NCBI RefSeq assembly: GCF_003170075.1 | Contig: NZ_PMZU01000043.1 | Location: forward strand, 45,572-109,571 | From: Methanoregula sp. | GTDB taxonomy: Archaea; Halobacteriota; Methanomicrobia; Methanomicrobiales; Methanospirillaceae | DNA length: 64,000 nt | Direction of reading: 5' to 3' | In this document: one piece after another, positions 1 through 7,798 of the stretch | How positions within the stretch are numbered: position 1 is the stretch's first letter | Layout: every line of letters starts with the position of its first letter | Made by a program: the position numbers and the translations under genes | Notes under the pieces: model-generated | Told to the model about the DNA's origin: nothing | Databases searched by the model: none | What the model saw: the letters and a program-made list of their open reading frames with translations, nothing else

Positions 1-432
1 GAGCCGGATCTCTTCGGGCGTTTTTTTTGCACGCATCTGTTCAATGGTCCCTTCGTCAACGATCACCCGGGCAGACTCTTCGAGCGCCCGCAGGAGCGCC
101 GCGGGAAGGGTGGGCGAGATGAGCAGGGTCTTTCCGGCCTGTCCTGCGATCATCTGCGCGGCCGCCTTCCATGGGTTCTTCTCTTTTTTTGCGATCCCGG
201 GAAGGCCTGCCTGCGTCCGGGTCATGACGGCGGCGATCGATTCACGGGAGGCCCGCTCGGCTTCCATCAGGGGGACAATGATGGTCCCGGGCTGCCGGTG
301 CTTTTTAAAAAAGACAAAGGGGTCATGCATCACAAACCTGGAAAGGTAGCGCATATCGGCGTCCTCTCCTCCGGCATAGTGCACAAAGGCATCTGCCCTG
401 CACTTCTTCATTGCAGCGTCCAGTGGATCCAT
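1..432 (-). CDS. M24-family peptidase-like protein (Xaa-Pro aminopeptidase type), N-terminal part
   Basis: The gene starts at the ATG at 430-432 and runs off the left edge, so only 144 N-terminal residues are visible. The segment contains the motif KTPEEIRL, which is typical of the linker between the creatinase/prolidase N-terminal domain and the catalytic pita-bread domain of M24 peptidases. The metal-binding catalytic half lies outside the window, so activity cannot be judged. It is divergent from the small membrane gene at 494. The family assignment rests on this motif and general resemblance, so it is moderate. Confidence 0.6.
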   Translation of the reverse strand, partial: MDPLDAAMKKCRADAFVHYAGGEDADMRYLSRFVMHDPFVFFKKHRQPGTIIVPLMEAERASRESIAAVMTRTQAGLPGIAKKEKNPWKAAAQMIAGQAGKTLLISPTLPAALLRALEESARVIVDEGTIEQMRAKKTPEEIRL

Positions 433-493
433 TGCCGTACATTTACGCGCTGAAACGTCAAGTACTTTTATTCCCGAATTCAACGTACGAGTC

Positions 494-718
494 ATGGACG
501 AAACAACAAAAGAACAGTTCAAGTGGAAATTTTACCGGCTAGCCGTCCAGCTCAACGCGATCATCCTGCTCGTGGCGCTTGCGGTGCTCGCGATCTTCCT
601 TGTCCCGGACCCGTACCGGCTTCCTGCCGTGGCAGTCATGCTGGCCATTGCCGTTGTGCTTTCATGGAACTTTGTCCTGAAATACCGGTCGACCAAAGCA
701 TGGCTTGATGAGCATTGA
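494..718 (+). CDS. Small two-helix membrane protein
   Basis: This 74-residue protein has a charged N-terminus, two hydrophobic segments (about residues 20-38 and 43-62), a short PDPYR turn between them, and a basic C-terminus. I do not recognise a named family. An AT-rich stretch lies about 25-30 bases before the ATG, which would fit a nearly leaderless transcript. It is followed by an HTH gene on the same strand 60 bases later, so the two may be co-transcribed. Function is unknown. Confidence 0.6.
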   Translation: MDETTKEQFKWKFYRLAVQLNAIILLVALAVLAIFLVPDPYRLPAVAVMLAIAVVLSWNFVLKYRSTKAWLDEH

Positions 719-778
719 AATAAAGGTAAGAAGAGAGGAACAGAATAAAAGGAAGCGGGATTGTTCCGTGGCGATACC

Positions 779-1063
779 ATGCTCAAGAGAATGAAGGAAG
801 AGATTGAACTCTTAAGCCGGCACATCGAAGTGGCCCGGACGGTGGCGGAACACCAGCCGATCGGGATCATGAAGCTTGCCGAGATCCTCGATCTCCCGTC
901 GCACCGGATACGGTACTCCCTTCATGTGCTCGAACAGCTGGGGTACATCCGCGCATCATCTGAGGGAGCGGTCGCAACCGAGCGGACCTTGGAACTCTTT
1001 GCGCACTTAAACGAGGACCTGGACGATATCATCCGGCTCGTGAACGCGATGAAAAAACCCTGA
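779..1063 (+). CDS. Winged-helix transcriptional regulator
   Basis: The 94-residue protein has a central helix-turn-helix at about residues 25-60 (IMKLAEILDLPSHRIRYSL, followed by a wing with GYIRA). This matches small archaeal ArsR/MarR-like DNA-binding proteins. I chose the ATG at 779; an in-frame TTG at 761 would add six residues without improving the ribosome site. The C-terminal helix (residues 70-94) could mediate dimerisation. The target is unknown; the adjacent membrane gene is a candidate. Confidence 0.7.
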   Translation: MLKRMKEEIELLSRHIEVARTVAEHQPIGIMKLAEILDLPSHRIRYSLHVLEQLGYIRASSEGAVATERTLELFAHLNEDLDDIIRLVNAMKKP

Positions 1064-1197
1064 CCGGCAATTCCCCCGCGGATTTCTCCCGTATTGTCCA
1101 CGTCCCGTGGTTTCAGGCAGACCGGTAACGTCATTCCCCCCCCTTAGTTACCTTTAAAAAGCCTCACAAAGAACCTATTAAGGCACAGAAGTCTGTT

Positions 1198-1270
1198 GCC
1201 GCCATAACTCAGTTGGTAGAGTGGCTGGCTGTTAACCAGCATGTCACAGGTTCGAGTCCTGTTGGCGGCG
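1198..1270 (+). tRNA. tRNA-Asn (GTT)
   Basis: The cloverleaf is complete, with acceptor stem GCCGCCA pairing with TGGCGGC, anticodon GTT in the loop CTGTTAA, a normal TTCGAGTCC T-loop and discriminator G at 1270. No CCA is encoded and there is no intron. It lies 5 bases before the next tRNA, so the two are probably transcribed together. Confidence 0.95.
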
Positions 1271-1275
1271 CTTAT

Positions 1276-1350
1276 GGGCCTGTAGCTCAGTCCGGTTAGA
1301 GCGCCCGGCTCATAACCGGGCGGTCATGCGTTCGAATCGCATCAGGCCCA
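1276..1350 (+). tRNA. tRNA with CAT anticodon (Met elongator or Ile2)
   Basis: Acceptor GGGCCTG pairs with CAGGCCC, the anticodon loop is CTCATAA, and the discriminator is A at 1350. It is not the initiator, which in archaea normally begins AGC. The GGGCC acceptor start resembles archaeal tRNA-Ile2, whose C34 is modified to agmatidine to read AUA, as much as elongator Met. Sequence inspection alone does not settle the identity. No intron is visible. Confidence 0.9.
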
Positions 1351-1448
1351 TTGTAATTATCGCTCTGTCCTTTTTCTCGTAATCTTTCTTATGAAAATCA
1401 TCCAGATATGGTGATGGGATTGTTATCTCCCTCTCCCATGTATGATGC

Positions 1449-1571
1449 GTGCCGCCGCCCCCGAAGGGGCGCCCCCGCGGCGGATCAGGACCTGATATTT
1501 ACACGAAAAGCCAAACTAAAAAAAAATCCCTTGCCCCGCCGTGCCCCGGAGGGGCCCTGAGGCGGGGAACC
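1449..1571 (-). repeat. Two-hairpin intergenic element, copy A
   Basis: Read on the minus strand, this starts with a nested hairpin (CCCCGCC at 1561-1567 paired with GGCGGGG at 1534-1540, and an inner GCCCC/GGGGC stem). An oligo-T run follows, and then a second GC-rich hairpin (CCGCC...GGCGG, 1451-1483). A second copy with the same order, shared flanking bases and different but still paired inner-stem bases lies at 8961-9070 on the opposite strand. It is not placed as a terminator for either neighbour. Function is unknown. Confidence 0.65.
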
Positions 1572-1714
1572 TTCGTACTGTTTTACCGGTTTTCATAGTT
1601 TCGGAGTGAACCTAAGGTAGTTTATGTGCGTTCCTACAGATGGTGACATATTGGACATTTTTCCGGACGCCTATCATCACTACCCCATTCGTGAAAGTAT
1701 TTGGCAAAGTTTCT

Positions 1715-2773
1715 ATGGCAGGAGATTCCAAGCACCCTTTTATGGAATGTCCCGTTTGCGGCAGTGATTGTGTTCATTCAGCGCCGGAGATCCTCAAAGA
1801 TCTTCCCACGCGGTTTCTTCCCTGTGCAGAGTGCAGTATGCGGGTTCTTGACAAACGTGCGCCGCTCCCTGCACTTACGTATGCAGCACCATGTTCCTGC
1901 GGGAAACGGTTTATCGACGAAGTTTTTGCGCACATGTACGTGATCATGCGGGAGGAAGGCGATCTCACCTCCAGCGATCCGCTCATCGCTGTCGGATCGC
2001 CGCTCATTCATCCCGGCTTTGCGATGGACCTTCCCCCGTTTCTTCCGGCAAAATCACTGCTGCTGTTGTCAGGGAAGGTGCAGGAGAAGGCGGCCCGGCG
2101 GATCGTCGCCGAAGTTCCCGAAGTCCGGGGCGTCGTTAAAACCGCGGATTTTGTTCCCGGGCTTGTCTCCCACGATGTGGATACGGTACCGCGGGTCTAT
2201 ACGCTCCTTGCCGGTTGCGATGTCAGGGCAGATATTTATCCGCTTGCCTCCGGGCCTCTTGTTGTGTACAAACAACAGTCCCTCATCCATATCGAGTTTC
2301 CGCGCTCAGGTTATCCCAAATTGCGGTCGGTTGCGGCCCACGTGGGAAAACCACCGGTTCCCTTCTTTGTAGATGCATGCTCGGGGCCGGGGACGCTTGG
2401 CCTTGCAGCAGCGTGCCTTGGTGTGCCACATGTGGTCATGAACGATGCCTGGTACGCCTCAGCGTTCTGGTCGGCGTTTAATCTCGAAGTCAATCGCGTT
2501 TACTTCGATGCAAAAGAGGTGCGGATCTACGGGCAGCTCGGGGATATGGCCCGTCACCCGGTCGCCCGGGAACCGGTGAAGATTGCCGAGACCGTGGGCC
2601 GGCAGACCATCGAAGTTTACCAGGGGGATTTTCGGAAACTGGATCGCGTGATCCCCGGGGATGCGCACCCGGTGGCTGCGCTGGATATTTTTGACAAGAA
2701 CAACCAGAAGGAGGTATCCATACTGCTCGGCAACTGGCAGAGACGTATAGGCGGAGATGTGTTTGTTCCCTGA
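1715..2773 (+). CDS. Zinc-ribbon protein with SAM-dependent methyltransferase-like domain
   Basis: The N-terminal region carries paired cysteines (CPVCGSDC, CAEC, CSC) that look like a zinc ribbon. About two thirds of the way along, the motif VDACSGPGTLGLAA matches the SAM-binding motif I of class I methyltransferases, followed by a VMND acidic loop. The substrate is unknown; RNA or protein would be typical. An in-frame ATG at 1640 would add 25 residues that look less protein-like, and ATG 1742 is also possible, so the start is uncertain. A small CCCC/GGGG hairpin follows the stop codon. Confidence 0.65.
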   Translation: MAGDSKHPFMECPVCGSDCVHSAPEILKDLPTRFLPCAECSMRVLDKRAPLPALTYAAPCSCGKRFIDEVFAHMYVIMREEGDLTSSDPLIAVGSPLIHPGFAMDLPPFLPAKSLLLLSGKVQEKAARRIVAEVPEVRGVVKTADFVPGLVSHDVDTVPRVYTLLAGCDVRADIYPLASGPLVVYKQQSLIHIEFPRSGYPKLRSVAAHVGKPPVPFFVDACSGPGTLGLAAACLGVPHVVMNDAWYASAFWSAFNLEVNRVYFDAKEVRIYGQLGDMARHPVAREPVKIAETVGRQTIEVYQGDFRKLDRVIPGDAHPVAALDIFDKNNQKEVSILLGNWQRRIGGDVFVP

Positions 2774-2874
2774 AAAGAGAGCCCCTTCGGCGGGGTTAGT
2801 TTTAAGGTCCATTCCGGAAGGGCACTTGGGCATACGAGTGACAAGGATTTATTGACCGGTAGACAAAGCTATAT

Positions 2875-3182
2875 GGGGACTAGCCCGGGTGGCTCGGCGT
2901 CACTTGTAACCCGAAACCGTCGGTACGCGGGGGGCGAAGTTTGACGAAGGCTGCAACGATCTGCTGGAGCCTCTCGTATTCTGACGTTGAAACCTCGTCC
3001 CATGAGGTCGATGGCCAGGTATCAAAATTCCGGAGGGAATGGCGACCTGTCGCTGCGGGAACCGGTTCAGGCCCGGAAGGGAGCAGACTTACCGCTGACA
3101 TCCGGCGCCCATGGGGTAACGGGGCGGAGGATGAGTACTTGGGCAAAAGGAGTGACGTACAGTCGACCGATAACACGTCCCC
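2875..3182 (+). ncRNA. ffs: Signal recognition particle RNA (archaeal 7S RNA)
   Basis: This is the RNA scaffold of the signal recognition particle, binding SRP54 and SRP19. The universally conserved helix 8 core (GTTCAGGCCCGGAAGGGAG, then CAG) is present at about 3064-3086, and the 5' and 3' ends pair (GGGGAC at 2875-2880 with GTCCCC at 3177-3182). The roughly 308-base length is normal for archaea. A TATA-like GGATTTATTG lies about 28 bases upstream. The 3' end is only 15 bases before the mdh start codon. Confidence 0.93.
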
Positions 3183-3197
3183 AATTCTTGTGATACC

Positions 3198-4205
3198 ATG
3201 TCAAAAGTCACCATGATCGGTGCAACCGGCAATGTCGGTATTTTTGCCGCATATGCTATTTCCGCAGATCCTCATGTTAACGAGATCCAGCTGTACGGGC
3301 GCGAAGGGCGCGAGGCTCTCTTAAAAGGCATCGCGCAGGATTTTATTGATTCATTTGCGGCCCGGGGGACAAATATCAGGATCACCTGGACAACCAACCT
3401 CAAGGATGTGGCCGGGTCCGATATCGTGGTTATTACTGCGGGAACTCCCCGTGGCCCGGGACAGGATCGTCTTGATCTTGCGCTCGGGAATGCCCGTATT
3501 GTCGCGCCTATGGCAAAGACGATTGGCGCTGTTGCACCTGATACCAAGATCATCATGGTGACAAATCCGGTCGACGTGATGACATGCGTCGCCCTGAAAT
3601 ATTCCGGCCTCAAACCCAATCAGGTCTTTGGCCTTGGCACGCATCTGGACTCGATGAGGCTAAAATCGCTGATTGCGACCTATTTTAAAGTACATGTGAG
3701 CGAAGTCCACACCCGTATTATCGGGGAACATGGCGACAGCATGGTGCCGCTCTGGTCGGCGACCACAATCGGTGGGATCAAGATCTCCAACCTGCCGGCG
3801 TTCGCGCACCTGCCGGTGCAGGATTTCATCCAGTCCGTTAAGTCCAGCGGCGAACAGATCATCAAAAACAAGGGATCGACAGTATACGGTCCCGGCGAAG
3901 CAATCGCGTCGCTGGTAAGAACGGTCCTTGGCGACGATAACCGGATCCTGACCGTCTCATCCTATGTGAAAAGCGAGGTTCACGGGATCGGCGGTGTCTG
4001 TATCGGCGTTCCTGCCCGGATCAACCGGAACGGTGCGTTCCCGGTGACCATCAGGATCGATGAGTCCGAGGTTATTGCATACGGTGAATCAGTCGAGAAG
4101 ATCCGCGCGACCACGAAGCAGGTTATTGAAAAACTTGATAGCGAAAAGGAGCCGTGCGCTCCTAAAAAGCCGAAGAGATCCCCTTCCGGAAAATCCGGTC
4201 TGTAA
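3198..4205 (+). CDS. mdh: Malate dehydrogenase (LDH-like family)
   Basis: This enzyme oxidises malate to oxaloacetate with NAD(P), and in methanogens it serves an incomplete TCA pathway. The 335-residue protein has an N-terminal Rossmann loop (GATGNVG), the substrate loop GTPRGPGQDR with Arg at the position that selects malate over lactate, NPVDVM, and the catalytic GEHGDS histidine loop. The C-terminus has an extra basic KKPKRSPSGK tail. It starts 15 bases after the SRP RNA, so it is co-transcribed with it or uses a promoter within the RNA gene. Confidence 0.92.
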   Translation: MSKVTMIGATGNVGIFAAYAISADPHVNEIQLYGREGREALLKGIAQDFIDSFAARGTNIRITWTTNLKDVAGSDIVVITAGTPRGPGQDRLDLALGNARIVAPMAKTIGAVAPDTKIIMVTNPVDVMTCVALKYSGLKPNQVFGLGTHLDSMRLKSLIATYFKVHVSEVHTRIIGEHGDSMVPLWSATTIGGIKISNLPAFAHLPVQDFIQSVKSSGEQIIKNKGSTVYGPGEAIASLVRTVLGDDNRILTVSSYVKSEVHGIGGVCIGVPARINRNGAFPVTIRIDESEVIAYGESVEKIRATTKQVIEKLDSEKEPCAPKKPKRSPSGKSGL

Positions 4206-4252
4206 AGTTAAACGATTAAAAACAGCGGGAATAAGGATAAACGATCCCTATT

Positions 4253-4510
4253 CTATGTGAGCGTTACTTCAACAATTTCTGCCCGCTCGACGCCGGGGAT
4301 TGTGTTCAGTTGTCCCTCAATTGCATCCGTCTCGCCACCGGCGTCGTTGACGATAGCGGCAAGTTTGAGCGCCTTGAGTCCGAATCCGATCGGCTCTTCC
4401 TGGATATCCTGGATACCGGGCAGTTTCTGTTTGAGCGCGCTTTTGAGTTTTTCGAGGTCAACTTCCGGTGATTCCGGCATGACCCTGACAATTACGGCAA
4501 CTTTGCCCAT
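4253..4510 (-). CDS. ef1b: Translation elongation factor aEF-1beta
   Basis: This is the guanine-nucleotide exchange factor that recharges aEF-1alpha with GTP. The 85-residue length and pattern are those of the archaeal family: starts MGKVAVIVRVMP, central EEPIGFGLKALK, ending with VERAEIVEVT. It lies 3 bases after the small zinc-finger gene on the same strand; these two genes are commonly paired in Euryarchaeota. It is convergent with mdh. Confidence 0.95.
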   Translation of the reverse strand: MGKVAVIVRVMPESPEVDLEKLKSALKQKLPGIQDIQEEPIGFGLKALKLAAIVNDAGGETDAIEGQLNTIPGVERAEIVEVTLT

Positions 4511-4513
4511 GCC

Positions 4514-4675
4514 TCACGGTCCCCCGAATCCACACTTCGGGCAGACGTAGGGAATACTCTGCTCCCTGCACCGGTAGCACCGGGTGATCTCGACACCGCA
4601 CGCGGGGCACGCAAAGACTGTTGAGCCCTCTTCTGCAAGCGGAGCGCTGCAGGACGTACACTTTTTATCTGACAT
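4514..4675 (-). CDS. Small zinc-finger protein (HVO_2753-like)
   Basis: This is a 53-residue protein with four CxxC-type cysteine pairs (CTSC, CPAC, CYRC, CPKC), enough for two zinc sites, and a C-terminal FGGP. It belongs to the family of tiny zinc-binding proteins encoded next to aEF-1beta in many archaea, so a role linked to translation or RNA binding is inferred from context only. The start is the ATG at 4673-4675. Confidence 0.85.
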   Translation of the reverse strand: MSDKKCTSCSAPLAEEGSTVFACPACGVEITRCYRCREQSIPYVCPKCGFGGP

Positions 4676-4720
4676 GATATCGCTCCTTTAAGGATTCCTA
4701 TAGTATCTCTTTTAGTACTT

Positions 4721-5353
4721 TTAAAAGGTTGTACCAATGCCGGTACCGCGAACCTGCTCCCCACGAAGCCAGCGGCAGATCCGCACCGGGTCGGTACCGT
4801 TGAGGATAAACGTCCTGATCCGGTGTTCGAGTACATAAGGAATAAAACAGGGATCGACGACATCGGTTGCCACGGGGCTTTCTATGCGGGCCATGAGTTT
4901 CCCGGCGGCTTCGATACCATCTACGGATTTGAGTACCAGCAGATCGCCACCGAGCCTGCCGGCGACCCATGCGGCGATGGTATCGGATGTAACATCCCAT
5001 GAATGGGGGAGGGGATCATACCTGCGCAGGGCACAGTAGGGGAGGAGGACGCATGTATCCCGGGGACGTGCGATCTTCGTGGTTATTCCTATACCCTGCG
5101 CGGAAAGCATCCACCCGTACTGGTCCATAGCGGCGCAGGCCATCCAATGGGCGGCGTCAGCATTAGTGCCGGCCTCTGACTGCCGGACCTCATCGGCAAA
5201 AGTTCCCCCTCCCGGGACGATTAGCAGGGGACGATGAGTGGATCGCAGGACCGGGACGATCTCAGCGATGCGGGGAGAAAGGCTGCCGCCCAGTTTCACT
5301 ATGGTGACGGGCGATTTATGATTGGGAGATCCATGCCGCGCCTGCGCTGTCAT
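4721..5353 (-). CDS. mfnE: Amino-acid-kinase fold protein, probable MfnE (methanofuran biosynthesis kinase)
   Basis: The 210-residue protein has the amino acid kinase glycine loop KLGGSLS near the N-terminus, PGGGTFAD, and a C-terminal GTDP segment. It matches the short archaeal kinases shown to phosphorylate 5-(aminomethyl)-3-furanmethanol phosphate in methanofuran synthesis. I chose ATG 5351-5353; the reading frame stays open upstream to 5659, but that part overlaps the divergent gene. A TATA-like sequence 27 bases upstream suggests a leaderless mRNA. Family is confident; exact step is inferred. Confidence 0.8.
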   Translation of the reverse strand: MTAQARHGSPNHKSPVTIVKLGGSLSPRIAEIVPVLRSTHRPLLIVPGGGTFADEVRQSEAGTNADAAHWMACAAMDQYGWMLSAQGIGITTKIARPRDTCVLLPYCALRRYDPLPHSWDVTSDTIAAWVAGRLGGDLLVLKSVDGIEAAGKLMARIESPVATDVVDPCFIPYVLEHRIRTFILNGTDPVRICRWLRGEQVRGTGIGTTF

Positions 5354-5374
5354 CTCCCAAGGGTTATATTCCCT

Positions 5375-5385
5375 GATTATAAAAA
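5375..5385. promoter_or_regulatory. Shared, near-symmetric TATA box between divergent genes
   Basis: The sequence GATTATAAAAA lies in a 51-base gap, about 25 bases from the plus-strand ATG at 5405 and about 27 bases from the minus-strand ATG at 5353. TATA boxes in archaea sit about 25 bases before the transcription start, so one element could serve both leaderless genes. Confidence 0.5.
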
Positions 5386-5404
5386 GAGAAGATACCGGGT
5401 TTTT

Positions 5405-7069
5405 ATGCGTCGTCTCTCCCTTGTCCTCCTGTTTTTCTGCACTTGCGTGATATCGTGTGGTGCGGTGCAGATCATTGAGTTCTGTCCGGACCCCTATCAG
5501 GCCGATGACATGGATGAGTACGTTGTCGTGTCCGGTACCGGGTCTCTTGATGCCATCGCCATCTCCGATAACCACGGCGGTTTCCGGTTTCCTTCCGGAA
5601 CGGTCATCAACGGTACCCTGACGGTTGCACGGAGTGCCCCCGCGTTTGAAAAGACCCACGGGAGGCTCCCGGATTTTGAATGGCAGAATTATTCATCGCA
5701 GGTACCGGATGTTGTCTCCGGTACGACGATGAGGCTGGCTAATACCCGGGATGAACTGATGGTCTATGAGAACAGCCGTCTCGTGCAGAAGATTACCTGG
5801 CCCGGGGATGTCAAACCCCGGGAAGGCCAGGTACATTTTCTCGAAAACGGTGTCTGGGACCTCCGCCCGCTTATGCTCGGGCAGTCGCGGCTTGATAAGG
5901 AGACCTTTGAGAATGTGACAGTTACCGCCTTTGTCTCCCCTGACAGTTCCCTTGAGGTATTTTCCGGTGCGGTTTCGTCAGCGCAGCAGCAGGTGCTGGT
6001 GAACGTCTACGAACTCTCAAGCGTCAATATCACCGGTGCCCTCATCGATGCAGAAAAACGCGGGGTGGATGTAGAAGTCCTTCTTGAGGGTGGACCGGTC
6101 GGGGGGATCAGTCCTGAAGAAAAAGCGGCAATCTGGCGGTTGAACCAGAGCGGGATCCCTGTCTTTGAGATGGCGACATCTGAAAGCGGGCATGCGCCGT
6201 ACCGGTACGATCATGCAAAATATGTTGTCATCGATGACCGTGCCGTCCTTGTGACCAGTGAAAATTTCGGGCACAGCGGGTTTCCCCCACCAGGGGAGAC
6301 CGGGAACCGGGGCTGGGGTGTTTATCTGGAGGATCCCAATATTGCGGTATATTTCCGGGATATTTACCAGACCGATACCGGAGGCCCGGCGATTGTTCCC
6401 GTGTATGGTAGTGAAGGGCCGGCCGAGGTATACACTGTAGTCCCCTATCCAGCGCCATTTGCCCCTGCCACCTTTACGGGCGCACGGGTGACACCTGTCA
6501 TCGCCCCGGATACCAGCAGCGCGATAAGCGGCCTGCTCGAGTCCGCACAGGAAAGTATCGGGATTGAGCAGGCGTATATCACAAACGAGTCAAAGACCGG
6601 ATTAAATTCCTACCTTGCGACAGCGATCAATGCCTCGCGGCGCGGGGTGCATGTAAGGGTGCTCCTTGATTCCTACTGGTATAATACGGAAGATGAGGCT
6701 GACAACGATGAAATGGTTGCGCTGATCAACCATATTGCCGCCACCGAACACCTGCCGCTTGAAGCGCGCTGTGCCGATCTTAAGGTAAGCGGCTTTGAAA
6801 AGATCCATAACAAAGGCGTGGTTATCGATGACCGTGCGGTGCTGGTGAGCAGCATCAACTGGAACACGAACTCCCCCGGTTTCAACCGGGAAGCCGGTGT
6901 CATCATAGAACAGCCGGAGGTAGCGCGGTATTTCCGGACGGTGTTTGACGCCGACTGGAGTCCGGCAGTGCGCTCGCCACAGCCATCAACCGATTACCTG
7001 AAAATCGCGTGTGTCATCGCGGTCATCGGCCTGCTCCTTGTCCTGTATTACCGGCGGCATATCCGGTAA
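5405..7069 (+). CDS. Secreted/membrane-anchored phospholipase D-fold protein with lamin-tail-like domain
   Basis: The 554-residue protein has a signal peptide (1-20), a beta-rich N-terminal domain resembling lamin-tail domains (about 21-165), and two PLD catalytic repeats with intact HxK(x4)D motifs (HAKYVVID near residue 270; HNKGVVID near 467). It ends in a C-terminal transmembrane helix and a RRHIR tail. The enzyme should therefore act outside the cell, anchored by its C-terminus. Two complete HKD motifs suggest an active phosphodiesterase, for example a nuclease or phospholipase. The ATG at 5405 fits the signal peptide and the TATA spacing. Confidence 0.8.
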   Translation: MRRLSLVLLFFCTCVISCGAVQIIEFCPDPYQADDMDEYVVVSGTGSLDAIAISDNHGGFRFPSGTVINGTLTVARSAPAFEKTHGRLPDFEWQNYSSQVPDVVSGTTMRLANTRDELMVYENSRLVQKITWPGDVKPREGQVHFLENGVWDLRPLMLGQSRLDKETFENVTVTAFVSPDSSLEVFSGAVSSAQQQVLVNVYELSSVNITGALIDAEKRGVDVEVLLEGGPVGGISPEEKAAIWRLNQSGIPVFEMATSESGHAPYRYDHAKYVVIDDRAVLVTSENFGHSGFPPPGETGNRGWGVYLEDPNIAVYFRDIYQTDTGGPAIVPVYGSEGPAEVYTVVPYPAPFAPATFTGARVTPVIAPDTSSAISGLLESAQESIGIEQAYITNESKTGLNSYLATAINASRRGVHVRVLLDSYWYNTEDEADNDEMVALINHIAATEHLPLEARCADLKVSGFEKIHNKGVVIDDRAVLVSSINWNTNSPGFNREAGVIIEQPEVARYFRTVFDADWSPAVRSPQPSTDYLKIACVIAVIGLLLVLYYRRHIR

Positions 7070-7177
7070 GGGACGGGTATTTTCCGGACCGACGGCACAG
7101 AGTCCTTTCGGGCAAAATCCTTCAAAAACAGGAATAACAATCAGAACTGGCGTTTCATATGAATTTCTGAGGAAATT

Positions 7178-7486
7178 TCAGAATTTTTTGAGTGCGCACT
7201 GGCATACGTCACAGAGATTAATATCGCTCTCTCCGGTGACTACTGCAAGTGCCCAGCGATCGATCATCGCATCGAGTTCAGATGACAGTTCAATTGCCCC
7301 GTAACCCCGCTTCTTACTCATGTACTGGGATACCGCGGCGCGGGTAACGCCCAGTTTCTTTGCTGTATCGCTCTGGCTGAGGCCCTCTTTGTTGACAAGC
7401 CGGGAGACCATCTCTGCTCTCATGGGCGGGAGGAGGTTTCTTACCATGCTGTCGCAGTGCATGAGCGTGCAGGTATGCTTGGTCAT
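7178..7486 (-). CDS. XRE-like HTH regulator with C-terminal cysteine cluster
   Basis: The 102-residue protein has a clear helix-turn-helix at about 35-58 (GLSQSDTAKKLGVTRAAVSQY). It has cysteines near the N-terminus (6 and 11) and a CDVCQC cluster near the C-terminus, which could bind an Fe-S cluster or zinc. The start overlaps the stop of the upstream winged-helix gene by four bases (ATGA), so the two are translationally coupled. A redox or metal response is inferred from the cysteines only. Confidence 0.75.
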   Translation of the reverse strand: MTKHTCTLMHCDSMVRNLLPPMRAEMVSRLVNKEGLSQSDTAKKLGVTRAAVSQYMSKKRGYGAIELSSELDAMIDRWALAVVTGESDINLCDVCQCALKKF

Positions 7487-7728
7487 ACGAGTGCCGGCTG
7501 GGATTCGGGGATGGTAACTGGTCTGTTCTGATAGATGATCTGCCGTGCATCCCGGAAGTTGAACTTCTCGATGATGAGGTGGCGCTCTTTGAGTTTTTTC
7601 AACGCGTACCGCACAGTTCGCGGTGCAAGCCGGCTTTTCTTGACGAGGTCCTTGTGGGTCATAGCACCACCGGTGCCCAGTATCTCCAGAACCGTCCGTG
7701 AGGATGGAGGTAAGGTTTGCTGATACAT
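7483..7728 (-). CDS. MarR-like winged-helix regulator
   Basis: This 81-residue protein is a compact winged helix (helices about 8-20, 24-32 and 36-50, then a wing with HLIIEKFNFRDARQIIY). It is first in a two-gene regulator operon. A perfect palindrome begins 7 bases before its start codon, the place expected for an autoregulated operator. It is divergent from the OB-fold membrane gene at 7799. Confidence 0.78.
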   Translation of the reverse strand: MYQQTLPPSSRTVLEILGTGGAMTHKDLVKKSRLAPRTVRYALKKLKERHLIIEKFNFRDARQIIYQNRPVTIPESQPALV

Positions 7729-7734
7729 GATCGT

Positions 7735-7755
7735 TATGTTAACAGTGTTAACATA
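7735..7755. promoter_or_regulatory. Perfect palindromic operator (TATGTTAAC-AGT-GTTAACATA)
   Basis: The inverted repeat has two 9-base arms around a 3-base spacer with no mismatches. It lies between the winged-helix gene (start 7728, minus strand) and the OB-fold gene (start 7799, plus strand). Such a site suits a dimeric winged-helix protein and could repress both directions. Confidence 0.7.
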
Positions 7756-7798
7756 TCAACCTGTCGGTAATTTATATCCCCGCTTTCAACCATCACCT

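Noticed and set aside
1449..1571. Simple terminator of a neighbouring gene
   Set aside because: The oligo-T side faces the tRNA genes on the opposite strand, and no minus-strand gene lies upstream of it.
2880..3176. Protein-coding frames inside the SRP RNA gene
   Set aside because: The helix 8 core and paired ends identify the stretch as SRP RNA.
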